Shown: positions 44,113 to 53,113 of the stretch, piece after piece
Numbering within the stretch: position 1 is the first letter of the stretch
Layout of the letters: every line of letters begins with the position of its first letter
Assembly: GCA_946406275.1 (NCBI GenBank)
Contig: CAMJJZ010000001.1
Coordinates: forward strand, 1-64,000
Length of the DNA stretch: 64,000 bases
From: an uncultured Bacteroidales bacterium
Lineage (GTDB): Bacteria; Bacteroidota; Bacteroidia; Bacteroidales; UBA932
Direction of reading: 5' to 3'
Notes under the pieces: generated by a model
What the model was told of the DNA's origin: nothing
What the model saw: only the letters and a program-made list of their open reading frames with translations
Database searches by the model: none
Program-made: the position numbers and the translations under genes

Positions 44113-47100
44113 CTAGAATTTCACGTTAACGCCAAGGGAATAGAAATGGTACTTGGGATAATTGCTGTTGTACGTACCGGCAGGAGGGTTGGATTCCGTG
44201 TTGCCGGAGATGTTCACTTCTGGATCCACTCCCGAGAACTTGGTGAACGTGTACAGGTTGTCGCAGGAGAGGAATACCCTGAGGTCCTTCATCTGGATCC
44301 TCTTCAGAACATTGGCCGGCAGGGTATATCCCAGGGTGAGGTTCTTGATACGCAGGTAGCTGCCGTCTTCCAGATAGCGGGATGTGGCGCCGTTTGCGTT
44401 CTTGTTACCGTTAAGCTTGGGTTTGGGGTGGGTTGCGATGGAGTGGGTGCTCTCGTCTTCCGGATCCCATCTTACCCAGCCCAGTCCGTTATTGAGGGAC
44501 ATTGAGTTGAAGCTGGGGTATGCACCGTCGGCATCCAGGGTAATACGGGTGTAGTTGTAAACTTCGTTACCCACCTGGAACGTGAGGTTGAGGCTTGCGT
44601 CAAAGTTGCCCCACTGGAAGTCGTTGATGAGACCGCCGGAGAAGTCCGGTTGGGCGCAGCCAACAATCTGGGAATCACTGAAGTTGAGGGCGCTGGAAGG
44701 AACGGTGTCCCCAACCTTGTACACGGCGGGGTCATACACTCCCTGTTCCAGCTCGGCCTCGGTTATGAAGTGCTCCCACAGAGGGTCACCGGTTTCAGGA
44801 TCCACCCCGACCCACTTGGGCATATACCAGCTGAACATGGGTTCACCGGGCTTGTATATCTGCTTTACAGTGGTGGTGCCGGCAAACAGGGGCTCGTCGT
44901 TGGCCAACTGCTTTACCACATTCCTGTTGTGGCCAATGTTGAATGTGGTAGTCCACCGCATATTGCGCTTCACGATATTGTTGGAAGTGAGGGACAGCTC
45001 TATACCGGTGTTCTGGATGACGCCAATATTCTCCAGACGGCCGGTGAAACCGGAAGTGTAGGAGATGTTGGGGTTGTTGAGGAGGAGATCCCTGTTCTGG
45101 TTCCTGTACACATCTATTGTGGCTGTGAGGAAGTTCTTGAAGGACACATCCGCGCCCACGTTGAACTTGACCGCGGTTTCCCACTTGAGATCAGGGTTTC
45201 CGTTGGTCTGGGGGACGCCGCCGGCTTTCTCCTCATAGGAATAGGCCTTGCTGAAAGAGTAGGTGTCGTAGAAACGGTAGTTACCGATTCCGGAGTTGCC
45301 GGTGGTACCGAAACTGGTCCTTAGCTTGAGGAAGGAGATGAGGTTCTGATTCTTCATGAAATCCTCGTTGGAGATGAGCCAGGACGCGGAGACGGAAGGG
45401 AAATAACCCACCCGGTTGCCGGGGGCGAAGACGGAGGAGGCATCGGCCCTGAGAGTTGCACTGACTACGTATTTCTCCATGTAGCTGTACATTGCCTGAC
45501 CGAACGCCGACCAACTTTCCGCCTCTGTCCAGTAGCTGCTGATTTCATAGGGATTCAGGGAACTCAGGACCCTGATGCCGTTGGCAATGCCTGTGCCGCT
45601 GGCGCCAAGGCCGCGGTCATAGCTGGTGCCCCATTCCCAACCCAGGAGGCCGGATACACTGTGCTTGCCGTCAAAAGTCTGGGAGTAACGGAGGACGTTG
45701 GTGGTGCCGAAGCTGCGGCCCCAGCTGGTGTCTTCGGAGGCATAACCTTCAGTGAAACTGGAGTTCTTGGCCTCAGGAGTAATGACGCTCTCGCTCTGGT
45801 AGTTGCTTTCTCCGTAGGTGTTTGTGGTCTGGAATGTAAGGTAATCCGTAATGTTCCAGGTAAGGAGCACGTTGGTGCTGAAGAAACTGCCGCCTCCGCT
45901 GCCGGAGTTCATTTTCTGGCTCCAGAACGGGTTGGATACATCGCGGCCCCACCAGGATTTGCCGTTGTCCGAACGGGTGGAGCTGTTTACGAAGAGGATT
46001 TCTCCGGTGTTCTCGTCATAGGGATTGTCCCAGGGCATCTGCTGCAGGCTCAGGGCGCCGCGGTTGAGGCTCCAGGACCTGTCGTAGTTCATACGTATGT
46101 TGAGGGTTACGCGGGGAAGGATCTCCGCTCCCACGTTGACGCGCCCCGACACCTGGCGGAAGCGTGTCTGTTTTACGATGCCGTCGTTGTCGAAGTAGTC
46201 CAGACTGGCAAGATAGGTGAGTTTACCCTGGCTGCCGGAAGCGGACACGTAGTAGTCCTGCTTGAGGCCTGGCTGAGTGGCCTCCTTGATCCAGTCGGTG
46301 TCCGTTTCAAGCACTTTCTGGACGTCCAGCTGCTTCTGGGAGCCCTTGCTCATGAACATCTTGGAGTAGTCGTAGAGCTCCTGGGAGTTCATCATGCTGA
46401 AGCGGCCCAGGGCTATCTGTTCCAAGCCGGACTGGAGACGGACCTCCACCTGGCTGTCCTGACCCCTCTTGGCTTGCTTGGTAGTGACCACGATGACACC
46501 GCCGGAACCGGAAGCTCCGTAAATACCGGTTGCACCTGCATCCTTGAGGACGGTGACGGTCTCCACGTCATTCGGATTGAAAGTGCCGCCTACTACGCCG
46601 TCTACAACGTACAGAGGGCTGCTGCTGGCCGAAATGGAGCCGGTACCGCGGATACGGATGGTGGAGCCGCTGTTAGGGTTGCCGGAAGCGGTGTACACTT
46701 CCAGACCGGCCACACGGCCCTGGAGCATTGTGCCAATGTCATTGGATGAGACGTCACGGAGTTTTTCTCCCTGTACGGTGGAAACTGCGCTGGAAAGCTC
46801 TGTTTTACGGACGCTGGAATAACCCATGGAGATGGCCGCATCCAGGGTATTGATATCCGATTCCATCGTTACGTTAATAACTTTGCGGCCACCGACGCGT
46901 TCCGTTACGGTAGTGTAGCCAAGGTATCCGAACAGAAGGACGGCATCGGCCTTCGTATCAATGGCATATTGGCCGTCCAGGTCCGTTACAACACCCTGTG
47001 TGGTTCCCTGTATGGCAACGCTGACGCCAATCAGGGGTTCACCTGTTGCGGCTTCCGTGACGGTTCCTGTAACCCGGATGTTCTGGGCCTGCATAAGCAA

Positions 47101-47148
47101 AGTGCCCGCCACAACCGCCAGAAAAGCCGTGAATAATCTTTTTTTCAT
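44113..47148 (-). CDS. SusC/RagA TonB-dependent transporter
   Basis: 1011 residues: a signal (1-22), a carboxypeptidase-regulatory-like domain (24-98), a plug with RIRGTGSISASSSPLYVVDG, and a beta-barrel ending LGVNVKF. The TonB-box position reads LDAAISMGY (102-110) rather than the usual LDEVVxxGY, which may weaken or alter the TonB contact. No STN domain. It shares MPKWVGVDPETGDPLWEHF and the LGWVRWDPEDESTHSIATHP segment with the 34549 and 9578 proteins. Upstream lies GH109 (23-base gap), downstream SusD (4-base gap). Confidence 0.95.
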   Translation of the reverse strand: MKKRLFTAFLAVVAGTLLMQAQNIRVTGTVTEAATGEPLIGVSVAIQGTTQGVVTDLDGQYAIDTKADAVLLFGYLGYTTVTERVGGRKVINVTMESDINTLDAAISMGYSSVRKTELSSAVSTVQGEKLRDVSSNDIGTMLQGRVAGLEVYTASGNPNSGSTIRIRGTGSISASSSPLYVVDGVVGGTFNPNDVETVTVLKDAGATGIYGASGSGGVIVVTTKQAKRGQDSQVEVRLQSGLEQIALGRFSMMNSQELYDYSKMFMSKGSQKQLDVQKVLETDTDWIKEATQPGLKQDYYVSASGSQGKLTYLASLDYFDNDGIVKQTRFRQVSGRVNVGAEILPRVTLNIRMNYDRSWSLNRGALSLQQMPWDNPYDENTGEILFVNSSTRSDNGKSWWGRDVSNPFWSQKMNSGSGGGSFFSTNVLLTWNITDYLTFQTTNTYGESNYQSESVITPEAKNSSFTEGYASEDTSWGRSFGTTNVLRYSQTFDGKHSVSGLLGWEWGTSYDRGLGASGTGIANGIRVLSSLNPYEISSYWTEAESWSAFGQAMYSYMEKYVVSATLRADASSVFAPGNRVGYFPSVSASWLISNEDFMKNQNLISFLKLRTSFGTTGNSGIGNYRFYDTYSFSKAYSYEEKAGGVPQTNGNPDLKWETAVKFNVGADVSFKNFLTATIDVYRNQNRDLLLNNPNISYTSGFTGRLENIGVIQNTGIELSLTSNNIVKRNMRWTTTFNIGHNRNVVKQLANDEPLFAGTTTVKQIYKPGEPMFSWYMPKWVGVDPETGDPLWEHFITEAELEQGVYDPAVYKVGDTVPSSALNFSDSQIVGCAQPDFSGGLINDFQWGNFDASLNLTFQVGNEVYNYTRITLDADGAYPSFNSMSLNNGLGWVRWDPEDESTHSIATHPKPKLNGNKNANGATSRYLEDGSYLRIKNLTLGYTLPANVLKRIQMKDLRVFLSCDNLYTFTKFSGVDPEVNISGNTESNPPAGTYNSNYPKYHFYSLGVNVKF

Positions 47149-47171
47149 ATGGTTAGTTGGTTAGATAATTC

Positions 47172-48599
47172 TTATCGCATAGTGCCGTCGGCAAAGGCAT
47201 ACTTGAAGCCGTCCGTCTTCTGCCAGCCGCCGCGGGTGAAATCTGGTACCTCTACCGGAGCGCAGCCGTTGTCCATGGAGATGGAGCCAAGTTCTCCAAG
47301 GCAGCACCATTCTGCAAGGTCATATACGTCCATATCCAGGGGAAGGCCGTAGTGCAGGCAGTAGATGAGGCGGTAATCCATAAGGAAGTCCATGCCGCCG
47401 TGGCCGCCCACCCTCTTGGCCTTTTCTTCAAGCTCATCGTCCAGGATAGGGGTGGGATATTTTTCCCGGAGGGTGTTCACCACTTCTTCCGGAAGGGCAG
47501 CGTGCTGGTTGCGGATCTTGTAATCTATGCCGGCCTTTTCAAGCTGCTCCGGACGCAGGGAAATCTGCTCTATAGGATACTTGGCGGCGGACCCAAGCGT
47601 GCCGATAAGCTGATACATACGGTTGTACGGGCGGGGATTGAGGACATCGTGCTCTACAAGGAGCGACTTCCCGTTTTCCGTGCGGATAAGGGTGCAGGTG
47701 ATGTCTCCGTTGCGGAAATCCTTGGCGTCCTCGTCCTGGAAGTATTTTCCTTCCGCCTTCTTCTTTTCAAAGGCTACCTGGCCGTTGGCGCTCTTGGTAT
47801 CCACTGCCACCAGGGTCTTGAAGCGGTCTCCGCGGTGGATGTTCAGTGCCTGGGCAATAGGGCCTAAGCCGTGAGTGGGATACACATCGCCCCTATTGCG
47901 GTAGTTGAAGTCCAGGCGCCAGTTCTCCCAGTAGTCGTTCCAATAGTCAAAGAGATTGTGGCAGTATGATCCTTCTGCGTGGAGGATTTCTCCGAATACG
48001 CCTTCGCGGGCCATCTGGAGAGCGCTCAGCTCAAAGAAATCATAGCAGCAGTTCTCCAGCATCATGCAGTGACGGCGGGTTTTCTCCGCAGTGTTCACAA
48101 GGGCCCAGCACTCCTCAAGGGATGTGGCGGCAGGGACCTCAATGGCCACGTGCTTGCCGTGCTCCATTGCATAAAGGGCAATGGGGGTATGGTGCACCCA
48201 GTCCGTGCAGATGTATACAAGGTCTATGTCTTCGCGTTCACAGAGATCCTTGTAGCCTTCAAGGCCGGTATAGCCGTCCGGCTCCGGGAATCCGTTGTCT
48301 ACAAGGTACTTGGTGGATTTTTCCACCTTTTCCGGGAGCACGTCGCAGAGGGCAACTATCTTGCTCCAGGGCACATTGGTGTAACGGTAGACTGCAAAGG
48401 AACCGCGGGCGCCAAGGCCCACGATGCCTATGCGCACGGTGTCTATGGGCTCCGCCCGGAGGCCTATTACATCTTCCTGTCCGGCGGGACGGGCGGGGAC
48501 CTTTGTGCGTATGGTCCTGTCCTTGTGGCCGCAGCACGCAGCCAGCATCAGGGTGGCAGTTGCCAGTACAATGGCTTTGCCGATAAATGATCTTGACAT
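47172..48599 (-). CDS. GH109-like NAD-dependent glycosidase (Gfo/Idh/MocA fold)
   Basis: 475 residues with an SPII signal ending LAAC (Cys22). A Rossmann domain begins VRIGIVGLGARG (55-66); the C-terminal Gfo/Idh/MocA domain has MMLENCCYDFFE and GDVYPTHGLGPIAQ. These two motifs are characteristic of GH109, whose known members are alpha-N-acetylgalactosaminidases that use a tightly bound NAD+ in an oxidation-elimination-addition mechanism; the His of PTHG is essential in that family. A simple sugar dehydrogenase is the alternative but fits less well with export as a lipoprotein. It lies between GH20 (4 bases upstream) and susC, and would remove terminal alpha-GalNAc. Confidence 0.85.
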   Translation of the reverse strand: MSRSFIGKAIVLATATLMLAACCGHKDRTIRTKVPARPAGQEDVIGLRAEPIDTVRIGIVGLGARGSFAVYRYTNVPWSKIVALCDVLPEKVEKSTKYLVDNGFPEPDGYTGLEGYKDLCEREDIDLVYICTDWVHHTPIALYAMEHGKHVAIEVPAATSLEECWALVNTAEKTRRHCMMLENCCYDFFELSALQMAREGVFGEILHAEGSYCHNLFDYWNDYWENWRLDFNYRNRGDVYPTHGLGPIAQALNIHRGDRFKTLVAVDTKSANGQVAFEKKKAEGKYFQDEDAKDFRNGDITCTLIRTENGKSLLVEHDVLNPRPYNRMYQLIGTLGSAAKYPIEQISLRPEQLEKAGIDYKIRNQHAALPEEVVNTLREKYPTPILDDELEEKAKRVGGHGGMDFLMDYRLIYCLHYGLPLDMDVYDLAEWCCLGELGSISMDNGCAPVEVPDFTRGGWQKTDGFKYAFADGTMR

Positions 48600-48603
48600 A
48601 GTT

Positions 48604-50376
48604 TTATTTGATTATTAGTTCTTTACCTTCCTCATAAGTCATTTCCCAGGGGCCTTTGCGCACCTTCAGGAATTCTTCCAGTTCTTCCGGAGTACGTGCG
48701 GGCTTTTCATAACCCGGCATTCCAATTATGCCCCAGGGGTGTTTGGAATAAGTGTATCCCATAGCCTCATAAATATCCCGGCTATGGTCCAGGGCGGCGC
48801 GGAAGCGTTCCCAGTTCCGCGCACCAACGGCTTCCCACTGGACCTCGCTGAGGGCGGCAAGGCGGGGGAGCAGCATATATTCAAGATATTCCGGAGTGCC
48901 GATAAACTCCGTCCATAGGTTTGCCTGGACGCCTATGATATGATCCTCCGCACCGGGAGCCACGCCCTCACAGGGCTCATAGGAATACATCAGATCCGTG
49001 GGCAGGCACGCACCTATTGAGACCGGCTCACGGTCCCACTCCTCAGAGTTGTAGCGGTCTATGTACATATAATATCCCGGAGACATAATGGCGTCGAAGC
49101 CGCGAGCGGCAGCCCTTATGCCTGGTTCTATGCCGCGCCAGGACATAATGGTTGCGCCCGGCTCAAGGTCTCCTTCCAGAATCTCTTCCCAGCCTATTAT
49201 ACGGCGGCCGTGCTCCAGGAGGAACTTCTGGATACGGTTTGTCACATAACTCTGGAGGTACTGCTCCGCAGTGTGACCGTCGTGGTCCGTAAAGCCCAGT
49301 TCCTTGATGCGGGCCTGGCAGCGGGGGCACTCTTTCCAGCGTATCTTGGGGCATTCGTCTCCGCCTATGTTGATGTATTCGCTGGGGAAGAGGTCCATCA
49401 CCTCCGTGAGCACATCCTCCAGGAATTCAAATGTCTTTTCCTGGCCGGGGCAAAGAACGTCCGGCTTTACGCCCCAGGTGGTAGCAACCTCGTAAGGGCC
49501 GCCGGTACATCCAAGTTCAGGATATGATGCAAGGGCGGACAGCATATGGCCCGGGAGGTCCACTTCCGGAATCACGGTGATGCCACGCGCAGCGGCATAG
49601 GCTACCACATCACGTATCTGGTCCTGCGTATAGAAACCGCCGTGCTCCTTATGGTCCAGGCTGTCTCTCCAGTGAGCCACCTGGGTTTCCTTGCGGATGG
49701 AACCAACTTCCGTTAGGCGGGGATATTTCTTTATTTCAAGGCGCCAGCCCTGGTCTTCCGTGAGGTGCCAGTGGAAGCGGTTTACCTTGTAAAGGGCCAT
49801 CACGTCCAGGCAGCGCTTTATTTCATCGGCAGTGAAGAAATGGCGGCCGCTGTCTATGAGGACGCCACGGTACTTGAAACGGGGGCTGTCTTCAATCTGG
49901 GCGTACTGCACGCGGTAACGGGCACCAGTTGTGGAAGGATTGAAAAAAGACGCCGGAAGCATTTGCATAAGCGTATGTACGGCATTGAAAAGACCGGCTT
50001 TGCAGGATGCTGTTACCGTAACCCCGCTCTCTCCTATTTCAAGATTGTAAGATTCTCCGGGGAGTTCTCCCTTTAGAAAACATACTCCGGAGCCAAAACG
50101 TTCCGGCACCGAAGATTTCACTTTGCTCTTGTATCCGGAGACTTCTTTAAGTCTGGATGCAAGCCCTCCTGCCACGTCCAGGCCTTCTTCACCAAAGGCC
50201 TTGTCTACAAAGAAGGTAGCGCCGGTGAGCTCATAGAATCCCTCCTGTAGCTGTACGCTTGACGGATAGGGAATCACGCTGAAGGGAGTATCCTCAAATG
50301 CATATTCCCCTTGCGGACGGGTATTGCAGGAAACTGCAGCAATAAGCAGCAGACATAGCAGAAAGCGGTTTTTCAT
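48604..50376 (-). CDS. Glycoside hydrolase family 20 beta-N-acetylhexosaminidase
   Basis: 590 residues with an SPII signal ending AVSC (Cys17). An N-terminal GH20b domain (30-160) precedes the TIM barrel: YRGVLIDSGRHF, FHWHLTEDQGWRLEIKKYP, EVDLPGHMLSALASYP and the catalytic pair Asp340-Glu341 in NIGGDECPK. The Asp orients the substrate acetamido group and the Glu is the acid/base, so the enzyme removes terminal beta-GlcNAc or beta-GalNAc. It is the first gene of the leftward operon GH20-GH109-SusC-SusD-GH31, with a two-element promoter just upstream at 50398-50428. Confidence 0.95.
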   Translation of the reverse strand: MKNRFLLCLLLIAAVSCNTRPQGEYAFEDTPFSVIPYPSSVQLQEGFYELTGATFFVDKAFGEEGLDVAGGLASRLKEVSGYKSKVKSSVPERFGSGVCFLKGELPGESYNLEIGESGVTVTASCKAGLFNAVHTLMQMLPASFFNPSTTGARYRVQYAQIEDSPRFKYRGVLIDSGRHFFTADEIKRCLDVMALYKVNRFHWHLTEDQGWRLEIKKYPRLTEVGSIRKETQVAHWRDSLDHKEHGGFYTQDQIRDVVAYAAARGITVIPEVDLPGHMLSALASYPELGCTGGPYEVATTWGVKPDVLCPGQEKTFEFLEDVLTEVMDLFPSEYINIGGDECPKIRWKECPRCQARIKELGFTDHDGHTAEQYLQSYVTNRIQKFLLEHGRRIIGWEEILEGDLEPGATIMSWRGIEPGIRAAARGFDAIMSPGYYMYIDRYNSEEWDREPVSIGACLPTDLMYSYEPCEGVAPGAEDHIIGVQANLWTEFIGTPEYLEYMLLPRLAALSEVQWEAVGARNWERFRAALDHSRDIYEAMGYTYSKHPWGIIGMPGYEKPARTPEELEEFLKVRKGPWEMTYEEGKELIIK

Positions 50377-50397
50377 TGTGGTCAGTCAATATTTATA

Positions 50398-50428
50398 CAA
50401 ATTTAACTAAACTGCCACACATAAGCAA
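50398..50428 (-). promoter_or_regulatory. Promoter of the GH20 operon
   Basis: Minus-strand TTG (50426-50428) is followed after 20 bases by TAAATTTG (50398-50405), an exact Bacteroidetes promoter with a start near 50394 and a leader of about 17 bases. The -33 element lies inside a 27-base sequence that is repeated at 53061 and 55641, at the edge of the AT-rich island; the -7 box is outside the repeat. Confidence 0.75.
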
Positions 50429-50435
50429 TACCCGG
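50409..50435. repeat. 27-bp junction repeat, copy 1
   Basis: A 27-base sequence identical to 53061-53087 and 55641-55667 (core ACTGCCACACATAAGCAATA). It marks the left edge of each cassette of the AT-rich island. Copy 1 overlaps the -33 element of the GH20 promoter. Confidence 0.9.
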
Positions 50436-50461
50436 AATACTTATTTTTTTTTCTCAGATTA

Positions 50462-51319
50462 TCAGTTAATGCTCAACTCTTTTCCCTTAAGACTTTCGTA
50501 GAAACTCGGGGTAATGTCAATTGTATATTCAGTATAACGGTGTACATCAAGCCAACCGCCAACAAAATGATACACAATATGCTTTTCCTCACCATAACCG
50601 CCTTCGGCAAAGAAATATACCTCGTATTCCTTTTCCTCGATAGTTAAAACAGTTGTCAGAGAGGACAGATTATCACACTCACCGTAATTATCATAGAATA
50701 GTTTGGATTCACCAGCTAATACTTTTTTCCTTGACCCCAATGATTCTATCTTAATTTGAAAGGCCAAGTGATTGTTAAAGCGAATCCGCGCTGCATACCA
50801 CTCTGCTATGTCGCCTCCCATTTCAAGATCAACGGGAGTCAGACTTATTTCCTTTATCTCCACATAAGGGCATTTTGTGTTGTCCGATGGCGACAAGATG
50901 AGATTAAATGACACGTTTTCTGCTTTACGACTGCCCGTTTTTGAGAAGTGACCGCTGATATTGACTGTAATATCTTGCCCAGTGATGTTTACTTTCGACA
51001 TCGAATACTTGGCGCTGACTCCTTCTTGCGAGATTGTGAAATCGTTATTTGTGCCATTAATAGCTATAACTGGTATATCAAAAATAATGATATCTGATGC
51101 GCTCCATTCATAGTAAACATATAGTGACACGCTATTATCCGACAAGTACTTTATTGTCGCGTAGGCTTCGCTAGGAAGAAGTTCGGTTGTTTCTTCTCCA
51201 TTAAACGCACCTACGCTTGATGTTATGTAGAGAGTTCTTTGACCGACATCCACCGATGGCTTATTCGAGCAGCACGTACAAACCATAACTAGCATTGCAA
51301 ATATTAATAGTTTTTTCAT
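50462..51319 (-). CDS. Small lipoprotein of island cassette 1, function unknown
   Basis: The start is at 51319, where MKKLLIFAMLVMVCTCC begins a good SPII signal; the frame runs back to 51361 without reason. About 285 residues. After the lipid anchor the protein is mostly predicted beta strand with no cysteine pair or known catalytic motif. Recurring features shared with the 53093 protein are RTLYITSS, AFNGE/D, DITVNISGHF, LSPSDNTKCPYVEIKEISLTPV and the end EYTIDI. I recognise no family. It follows the HELGH metallopeptidase gene by 11 bases, and its paralogue overlaps the other copy by 4, so the two proteins are made together; it may be a substrate-binding, inhibitor or anchoring partner. 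Base composition is AT-rich like the rest of the island. Confidence 0.75.
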   Translation of the reverse strand: MKKLLIFAMLVMVCTCCSNKPSVDVGQRTLYITSSVGAFNGEETTELLPSEAYATIKYLSDNSVSLYVYYEWSASDIIIFDIPVIAINGTNNDFTISQEGVSAKYSMSKVNITGQDITVNISGHFSKTGSRKAENVSFNLILSPSDNTKCPYVEIKEISLTPVDLEMGGDIAEWYAARIRFNNHLAFQIKIESLGSRKKVLAGESKLFYDNYGECDNLSSLTTVLTIEEKEYEVYFFAEGGYGEEKHIVYHFVGGWLDVHRYTEYTIDITPSFYESLKGKELSIN

Positions 51320-51330
51320 AGTAATCTGAT

Positions 51331-52968
51331 TTAGTTGTTTAAAAGCCAGTAATAGTAACAATCAAGGTAATCGTCAACATAATCCCCTCCTATGTGAGCA
51401 TTATATGAATCAATTTTGTTGTAAACTGATTGATACGTAACACAGTCATCAATTATTTCACGGACAAGACGATACCCCTGAAGGAAATAGAATGGATCAT
51501 TTAAATTTGAACTACTAAGAGTGTATTGGTTATAATTATCAACGAGATCTACAAACAAAGGGGAATATCTCGTTAAAATGTCTGATGCAGTATAAGTATA
51601 TTTCCAATTCTGTCTTCCTTGTCCTGTAAAATCATAAGATGAATCAGGCGAGATATATCCGTTAGACAGATAGTAATTACGTCCGATATGCCAACTACTA
51701 TAAGAAGCAAATGATTCCCGAATGAGTCTATACCATGGTGTTGAGTGAGATGACGACAAATAAGTCGCTCTGCCAATCCTGCTATAATGGGCATAGTGAC
51801 CAAGTTCGTGGAGGGTGGCGAAATAACTATTTCGACGATAAGAACTTGGTGGAATTTGAATGAATGGAGGATTCGCTTGATTATGGAACCACCCTCCGGT
51901 TGTTACAGTATCAACAACCGAAATTCTTATTTGGTCAAAATCCTGTGGGTTCCACTGCGACAACTGGTGTACGCTATTATAGAAAGTATAAGCGGCGCCT
52001 TGGGCGGCAAGTGCTGCCGTTGCTGATAATTGAATCATCTCAACCTCGGCAGATGAGTTGTTAAAAGTGGAGGCGGCTCCAAGACAAAGACAAAGTGCAC
52101 TTGTCGAATAATTTGATGTGACAACCCAGTTTGAAGTATGTAGGACGGCATAAACATAGCCATATGTCAGGTTTGCTGGTATAGAAAAGTTGCCATAAGC
52201 GTCAGTCGTGTCTGTGTAAGTCACTGCCGGATGAATTTCTATTCGAGTTCCTTGAAGAGGCACATATTCATTAAGCAGATTGTCCCAGACTGAAAGATTA
52301 CATTGCCTGTACCCTGTCCGATTTACCGATGGGTGCAGCACTTCGTTTTCTAGAGATGTCAAAACACTTGCCGGCAGATTATTGCCGCAACTGTTTGAAT
52401 AATCGGGTACAAAGACCTTGTACACCTCATCATAGTCGATAGAATGGGGAATAACAAGATTAACAGGCCAATAAACGTAGAGAGTTGGAATAATTACTGT
52501 TGCTGTACAGCCCGTGTCAATGTCGCACTCTGAAGTCACCTCTTCCTCAGGACAATTATATGCGGTTTCCGCAAAAGAATTATAACCTTCATAGCCGAAC
52601 GGTATGTATCGAACCATTAACAATTGATTCTGCTCAATGCTCCTCTGCTGCTTCTCGTCCTTTGGCCGTATAATCAAAGCCCGATGCGTAGGCTTAAGTT
52701 TTAGACCTGCAATAAAACCATTATTCCTTGAGTCTTTAGACAAACTATCGTATGCGGCCTGAAAAATCGCCAAAGAGTATTTGTCTTCGTATGGAAAGAT
52801 GTTCATTTGTATGCGGTCATCCCAAACGGCCGCATCAAGATCACTCTTTGTGATTATTGGATATCTCCGCATCAGTTGCGGAGAGTTTGTCTCTGGCTGA
52901 AAATGCTCAGAACAAGACAAAACTATAATAGTGGCTATTAAAAACCAAAGATACCGATGCGAATTCAT
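51331..52968 (-). CDS. HELGH metallopeptidase lipoprotein, cassette 1
   Basis: The start is at 52968 (MNSHRYLWFLIATIIVLSC, an SPII signal); the frame runs back to 53001. About 545 residues. The N-terminal part (20-214) is novel and identical to that of the 53920 copy. A small carboxypeptidase-regulatory-like domain follows (about 237-280; PLQGTRIEIHP...TDTTDAYGNFSIP). The zincin motif HELGH is at 387-391, with Glu418 in RESFASYSSWH as the probable third ligand, giving a gluzincin-like arrangement. The C-terminus is rich in Tyr and Asp. A surface or periplasmic zinc protease is likely; substrate unknown. From about residue 215 it diverges from its paralogue. Confidence 0.72.
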   Translation of the reverse strand: MNSHRYLWFLIATIIVLSCSEHFQPETNSPQLMRRYPIITKSDLDAAVWDDRIQMNIFPYEDKYSLAIFQAAYDSLSKDSRNNGFIAGLKLKPTHRALIIRPKDEKQQRSIEQNQLLMVRYIPFGYEGYNSFAETAYNCPEEEVTSECDIDTGCTATVIIPTLYVYWPVNLVIPHSIDYDEVYKVFVPDYSNSCGNNLPASVLTSLENEVLHPSVNRTGYRQCNLSVWDNLLNEYVPLQGTRIEIHPAVTYTDTTDAYGNFSIPANLTYGYVYAVLHTSNWVVTSNYSTSALCLCLGAASTFNNSSAEVEMIQLSATAALAAQGAAYTFYNSVHQLSQWNPQDFDQIRISVVDTVTTGGWFHNQANPPFIQIPPSSYRRNSYFATLHELGHYAHYSRIGRATYLSSSHSTPWYRLIRESFASYSSWHIGRNYYLSNGYISPDSSYDFTGQGRQNWKYTYTASDILTRYSPLFVDLVDNYNQYTLSSSNLNDPFYFLQGYRLVREIIDDCVTYQSVYNKIDSYNAHIGGDYVDDYLDCYYYWLLNN

Positions 52969-53113
52969 TTTTTTGTAAAGATAAGAATAAGATTTGAACA
53001 AAGGAATAACAGCAGAGCATATCTATCGTTTTATATAGTATGACGAAAGGGGACTGTGTGAAACTGCCACACATAAGCAATACCCGGCTTTCCTATTTTG
53101 GGAGAGAATCCTG
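52327..53113. repeat. 787-bp direct repeat, copy A
   Basis: Every base from 52327 to 53113 equals 54907 to 55693. It covers the first 214 codons of the metallopeptidase gene, its whole upstream region, the 27-base junction repeat and the last few codons of the next lipoprotein gene. Outside the block the copies diverge abruptly on both sides. Confidence 0.95.
53061..53087. repeat. 27-bp junction repeat, copy 2
   Basis: Same 27 bases as at 50409; here it lies between the cassette 1 metallopeptidase and the cassette 2 lipoprotein gene. No TAnnTTTG follows its TTG, so it is not obviously a promoter here. Confidence 0.9.

Noticed and set aside
45661..46749. 362-residue rightward frame opposite susC
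   Set aside because: Antisense shadow inside a long TonB-dependent transporter gene with all expected domains.
47172..48599. Plain cytoplasmic sugar dehydrogenase instead of GH109
   Set aside because: It has a lipoprotein signal, the GH109-type NCCYDFFE and YPTHGLGP motifs, and sits between GH20 and SusC/SusD; a dehydrogenase remains a minor possibility.
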